Source: Planctomycetota bacterium
GTDB lineage: Bacteria > Planctomycetota > Phycisphaerae > Sedimentisphaerales > Anaerohalosphaeraceae
Assembly: GCA_019456245.1 (NCBI GenBank)
Contig: VRUF01000008.1
Coordinates: 1-16,762 of the forward strand
Reading direction: 5' to 3'
Length of the DNA stretch: 16,762 nucleotides
The notes below the pieces were generated by a model that made no database searches, was not told the DNA's origin, and saw only the letters and a program-made list of their open reading frames with translations. Positions 15,515 to 16,762 of the stretch are shown here, piece by piece. Position 1 is the first letter of the stretch. Each line of letters starts with the position of its first letter. Both the position numbers and the translations under genes were made by a program.

Positions 15515-15985
15515 TTAATTTTTATACAAAAGCTTCCAGCGTTCTTTCATAGCCTCGACAACCTTACCGTCAACGCTCACCATCTTAGGATCGCTGTCAC
15601 CGAGATTAAAGTGACGAAGCCCGAATTTCGCCTCAACGATTTCTTTACCGTTACAGACGCCAACGCCCTTAAAGCTGCTGACATTATCTTCGATCAGTTT
15701 CGCCTCAACTGTATACTCGATCTGCATACCAGGTGCCGCGAAACTCTTATATTTAACATTTCTTGTCTGTTCCAGCAAGACCATACTGTGAGAAAAGCCC
15801 TGTTTTTCACGAACAAGCCAAGACCCGCTCTCGATCAGACCCTCAAGAAGCAATACGCCTGGAAGAACCGGAAAAGCGGGAAAATGGTCGCTAAGATATT
15901 CCTCTGCCAGAGAAACACTCTTGACGCACCTAATCTTAATCCCGCTTTCAAGGCTTATCACTTTATCTATTAACACAAATTTCAT
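15515..15985 (-). CDS. FabZ-like hot-dog dehydratase 2, first gene of the operon
   Basis: A 156-aa FabZ-like protein. The active-site block DHFPAFPVLPGVLLLEG keeps His34 and Glu48, at the same residue numbers as in dehydratase 1, so the two are probably paralogues. After Glu48 the helix reads EGLIESGSWLV, not EAMAQ, which suggests different substrate binding or a changed reaction. I start at ATG 15985 (MKFVLIDKVISL), where the similarity to dehydratase 1 (MRWIWIDKFLEF) begins; the open frame extends to 16087 but this part has no family resemblance. No Shine-Dalgarno sequence precedes the ATG. The gene is separated from the ACP by 87 AT-rich bases. Together with its paralogue it may act on different chain lengths or as a heteromer (inference). 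Confidence 0.88.
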   Translation of the reverse strand: MKFVLIDKVISLESGIKIRCVKSVSLAEEYLSDHFPAFPVLPGVLLLEGLIESGSWLVREKQGFSHSMVLLEQTRNVKYKSFAAPGMQIEYTVEAKLIEDNVSSFKGVGVCNGKEIVEAKFGLRHFNLGDSDPKMVSVDGKVVEAMKERWKLLYKN

Positions 15986-15993
15986 GACATGAA

Positions 15994-16022
15994 ATTGTAG
16001 GCATTTTCCACGATTTTGCCAG
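15994..16022 (-). promoter_or_regulatory. Candidate promoter P1 of the acyl-chain operon
   Basis: Read on the minus strand, CTGGCA (16017-16022) and TACAAT (15994-15999) are 17 bases apart. Transcription would begin at about 15985-15988, on or just before the ATG of dehydratase 2, giving a leaderless or nearly leaderless mRNA. That would fit the missing Shine-Dalgarno sequence. Confidence 0.35.
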
Positions 16023-16055
16023 CACTTTTTTGCCCTTTTTTGACTTCCACAAGCT

Positions 16056-16084
16056 TTTATACCTACAAAACTCAACAAAATAAA
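16056..16084 (-). promoter_or_regulatory. Candidate promoter P2 of the acyl-chain operon
   Basis: Read on the minus strand, TTTATT (16079-16084) and TATAAA (16056-16061) are 17 bases apart. The -10 matches five of six positions, the -35 only three. It would give a leader of about 64 bases and competes with P1 as an explanation. Confidence 0.3.
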
Positions 16085-16121
16085 CAAACTGTAAAGCCAA
16101 ATACCACAAAAAAGAAACTTT

Positions 16122-16140
16122 TTCCGTAACTGTTACGGAA
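16122..16140. promoter_or_regulatory. Perfect 19-bp palindrome, candidate operator
   Basis: TTCCGTAACTGTTACGGAA consists of two perfect 9-base arms around a central T. It lies between the two divergent genes, about 38 bases upstream of the -35 element of P2 and about 118 bases before the pseudopilin -10. There is no T run on either strand after it, so it is not a terminator. The symmetry suits a dimeric repressor or activator. The regulator is not encoded in the window and the motif is not one I can assign. Confidence 0.6.
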
Positions 16141-16257
16141 TCAAAATGCCACTTTTCACCTTAAAACAGCGATTTTATGAGACCACGATACGAAAATATA
16201 ATCTTAATTTACACAAAATGACGAACTTTTTGCGCAATATTATCTTTCTTTTTAGCC

Positions 16258-16263
16258 TATAAT
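16258..16263 (+). promoter_or_regulatory. Candidate -10 element of the pseudopilin gene
   Basis: A perfect TATAAT, with no good -35 at the usual distance (TTGCGC at 16230-16235 is 22 bases away). Transcription from it would begin near 16270 and include the G9 tract in a leader of about 105 bases. Confidence 0.35.
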
Positions 16264-16308
16264 ACATCAATATGCTATATATCCGATAGGTAACTTATAT
16301 AAGGTAGC

Positions 16309-16389
16309 ATGGGGGGGGGTAGACCTTTTGCTATGTATACTGAAATCTTTTGTACTGTGTTGGAAGGTGAAGGAAATGTCAAAACATAA
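16309..16389 (+). other. Possible leader ORF with G9 tract upstream of the pseudopilin
   Basis: ATG 16309, preceded by AAGG at 16301-16304, opens a 26-codon frame (MGGGRPFAMYTEIF...) that ends at TAA 16387-16389, inside the pseudopilin gene in another frame. Nine G follow directly from its start codon. No homology can be judged; it may be meaningless, but its frame depends on the G-tract length. Confidence 0.2.
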
Positions 16390-16762
16390 CAATAAGGGAT
16401 TTACCCTGATAGAGCTCCTCGTAGTAATTGCAATAATAGCAATTCTGCTCGGAATTCTCATGCCGGCACTGAAAAAAGCAAAGGACATGGCCAGAGAAAT
16501 TCTCTGTAGATCGAACATGCGGCAGATCAGTCTGGCGTTTAGCGTCTACACATCATCTGAAGATTTTGCTTTTAAAGATAAAGAACGTTGGTGGTTCGAT
16601 AACGGTACCGGCGATTATGCACATGAGTGGGGAGATGTCCAAGCCGTCAAAGATGTAATGAATATTGATGCATTACTCGATTACAAACTTTTTTTCTGCC
16701 CGAGTTTGAAAAAACTTTCACACGATAAAAACTACTCAAAAGATGGTTTAGCCAGTGGAACC
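16376..16762 (+). CDS. Type II secretion-like pseudopilin, N-terminal part (3' end outside window)
   Basis: 129 codons are visible and the frame runs off the window end. The N-terminus is a classic type IV prepilin signal: a short basic leader MSKHNNKG, the cleavage point after Gly8, then FTLIELLVVIAIIAIL with Glu at position +5, and a continuous hydrophobic helix into LLGILMPALKKAKDMARE. The following CRSNMRQISLAFSVYTS is typical of the large planctomycete pseudopilin families, and DALLDYKLFFCPSL resembles their later CPS block; a C-terminal H-X9-DG region would be expected beyond the window. It would be processed by a prepilin peptidase such as the one at 6007. The start is supported by GGAAGGTGAAGGA just before the ATG. 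It is divergent from the acyl-chain operon. Its exact role (secretion, surface fibre, or other) cannot be told. Confidence 0.93.
   Translation, partial: MSKHNNKGFTLIELLVVIAIIAILLGILMPALKKAKDMAREILCRSNMRQISLAFSVYTSSEDFAFKDKERWWFDNGTGDYAHEWGDVQAVKDVMNIDALLDYKLFFCPSLKKLSHDKNYSKDGLASGT

Larger units (their letters stand above)
15986..16375. other. Divergent intergenic region, 390 bp
   Basis: The region separates the minus-strand acyl-chain operon from the plus-strand pseudopilin gene. It is AT-rich and holds two candidate promoters for the operon, a perfect 19-bp palindrome, a TATAAT for the pseudopilin, a CTTATATAAG palindrome (16294-16303) and a G9 tract (16311-16319). I see no coding sequence of family-like character in it and no terminator, as expected between divergent genes. 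Confidence 0.8.

Noticed and set aside
15986..16087. Longer N-terminus for dehydratase 2 from 16087
   Set aside because: The added 34 residues do not resemble the family and no Shine-Dalgarno sequence precedes them; similarity to dehydratase 1 begins exactly at ATG 15985.

Overview
The window reads as a stretch of chromosome from a Planctomycetota-like bacterium, most likely of the class Phycisphaerae. This is an inference from gene content: a pseudopilin with the N-terminus KGFTLIELLVV...LMPALKKAK, a second protein carrying a pseudopilin-like tail with a DGHVEF motif, a fused AroD-AroE enzyme, a long prepilin peptidase, and a two-ketosynthase/ACP/dehydratase operon. No mobile element, CRISPR array, rRNA or tRNA was seen.

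Left part (1-7890, plus strand): the 3' end of purH with a clear intrinsic terminator; a bifunctional 3-dehydroquinate dehydratase/shikimate dehydrogenase (aroDE); a 726-aa exported protein of unknown function with a pseudopilin-like C-terminal module; argG with a recognisable promoter; then a prepilin peptidase and an OmpA-family lipoprotein, closely spaced and probably cotranscribed. The OmpA gene meets comEC tail to tail with only 3 bases between the stop codons.

Middle and right part (7894-15985, minus strand): seven genes in one direction, in transcription order FabZ-like dehydratase 2, acyl carrier protein, FabZ-like dehydratase 1, a degenerate ketosynthase, an intact ketosynthase, serS and comEC. 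The first five form a compact acyl-chain or polyketide-like assembly line. The two ketosynthases look like a KS-alpha/chain-length-factor pair: the downstream one keeps Cys185-His325-His362, while the upstream one has Glu187 in the Cys column and Ser-Asn in place of Gly-His. The ACP is 131 aa instead of about 78, with an extra segment before its last helix. No ketoreductase, enoyl reductase or acyltransferase is encoded next to them, so these steps would have to come from housekeeping fatty-acid synthesis or from another locus. The product is unknown. This operon is the best candidate for an undescribed system here.

Far right (15986-16762): a 390-bp divergent intergenic region with a perfect 19-bp palindrome, candidate promoters in both directions and a G9 tract just upstream of a pseudopilin gene that runs off the window. 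The G tract sits immediately behind an ATG whose frame relative to the pseudopilin depends on tract length, so it could be a slippage switch.
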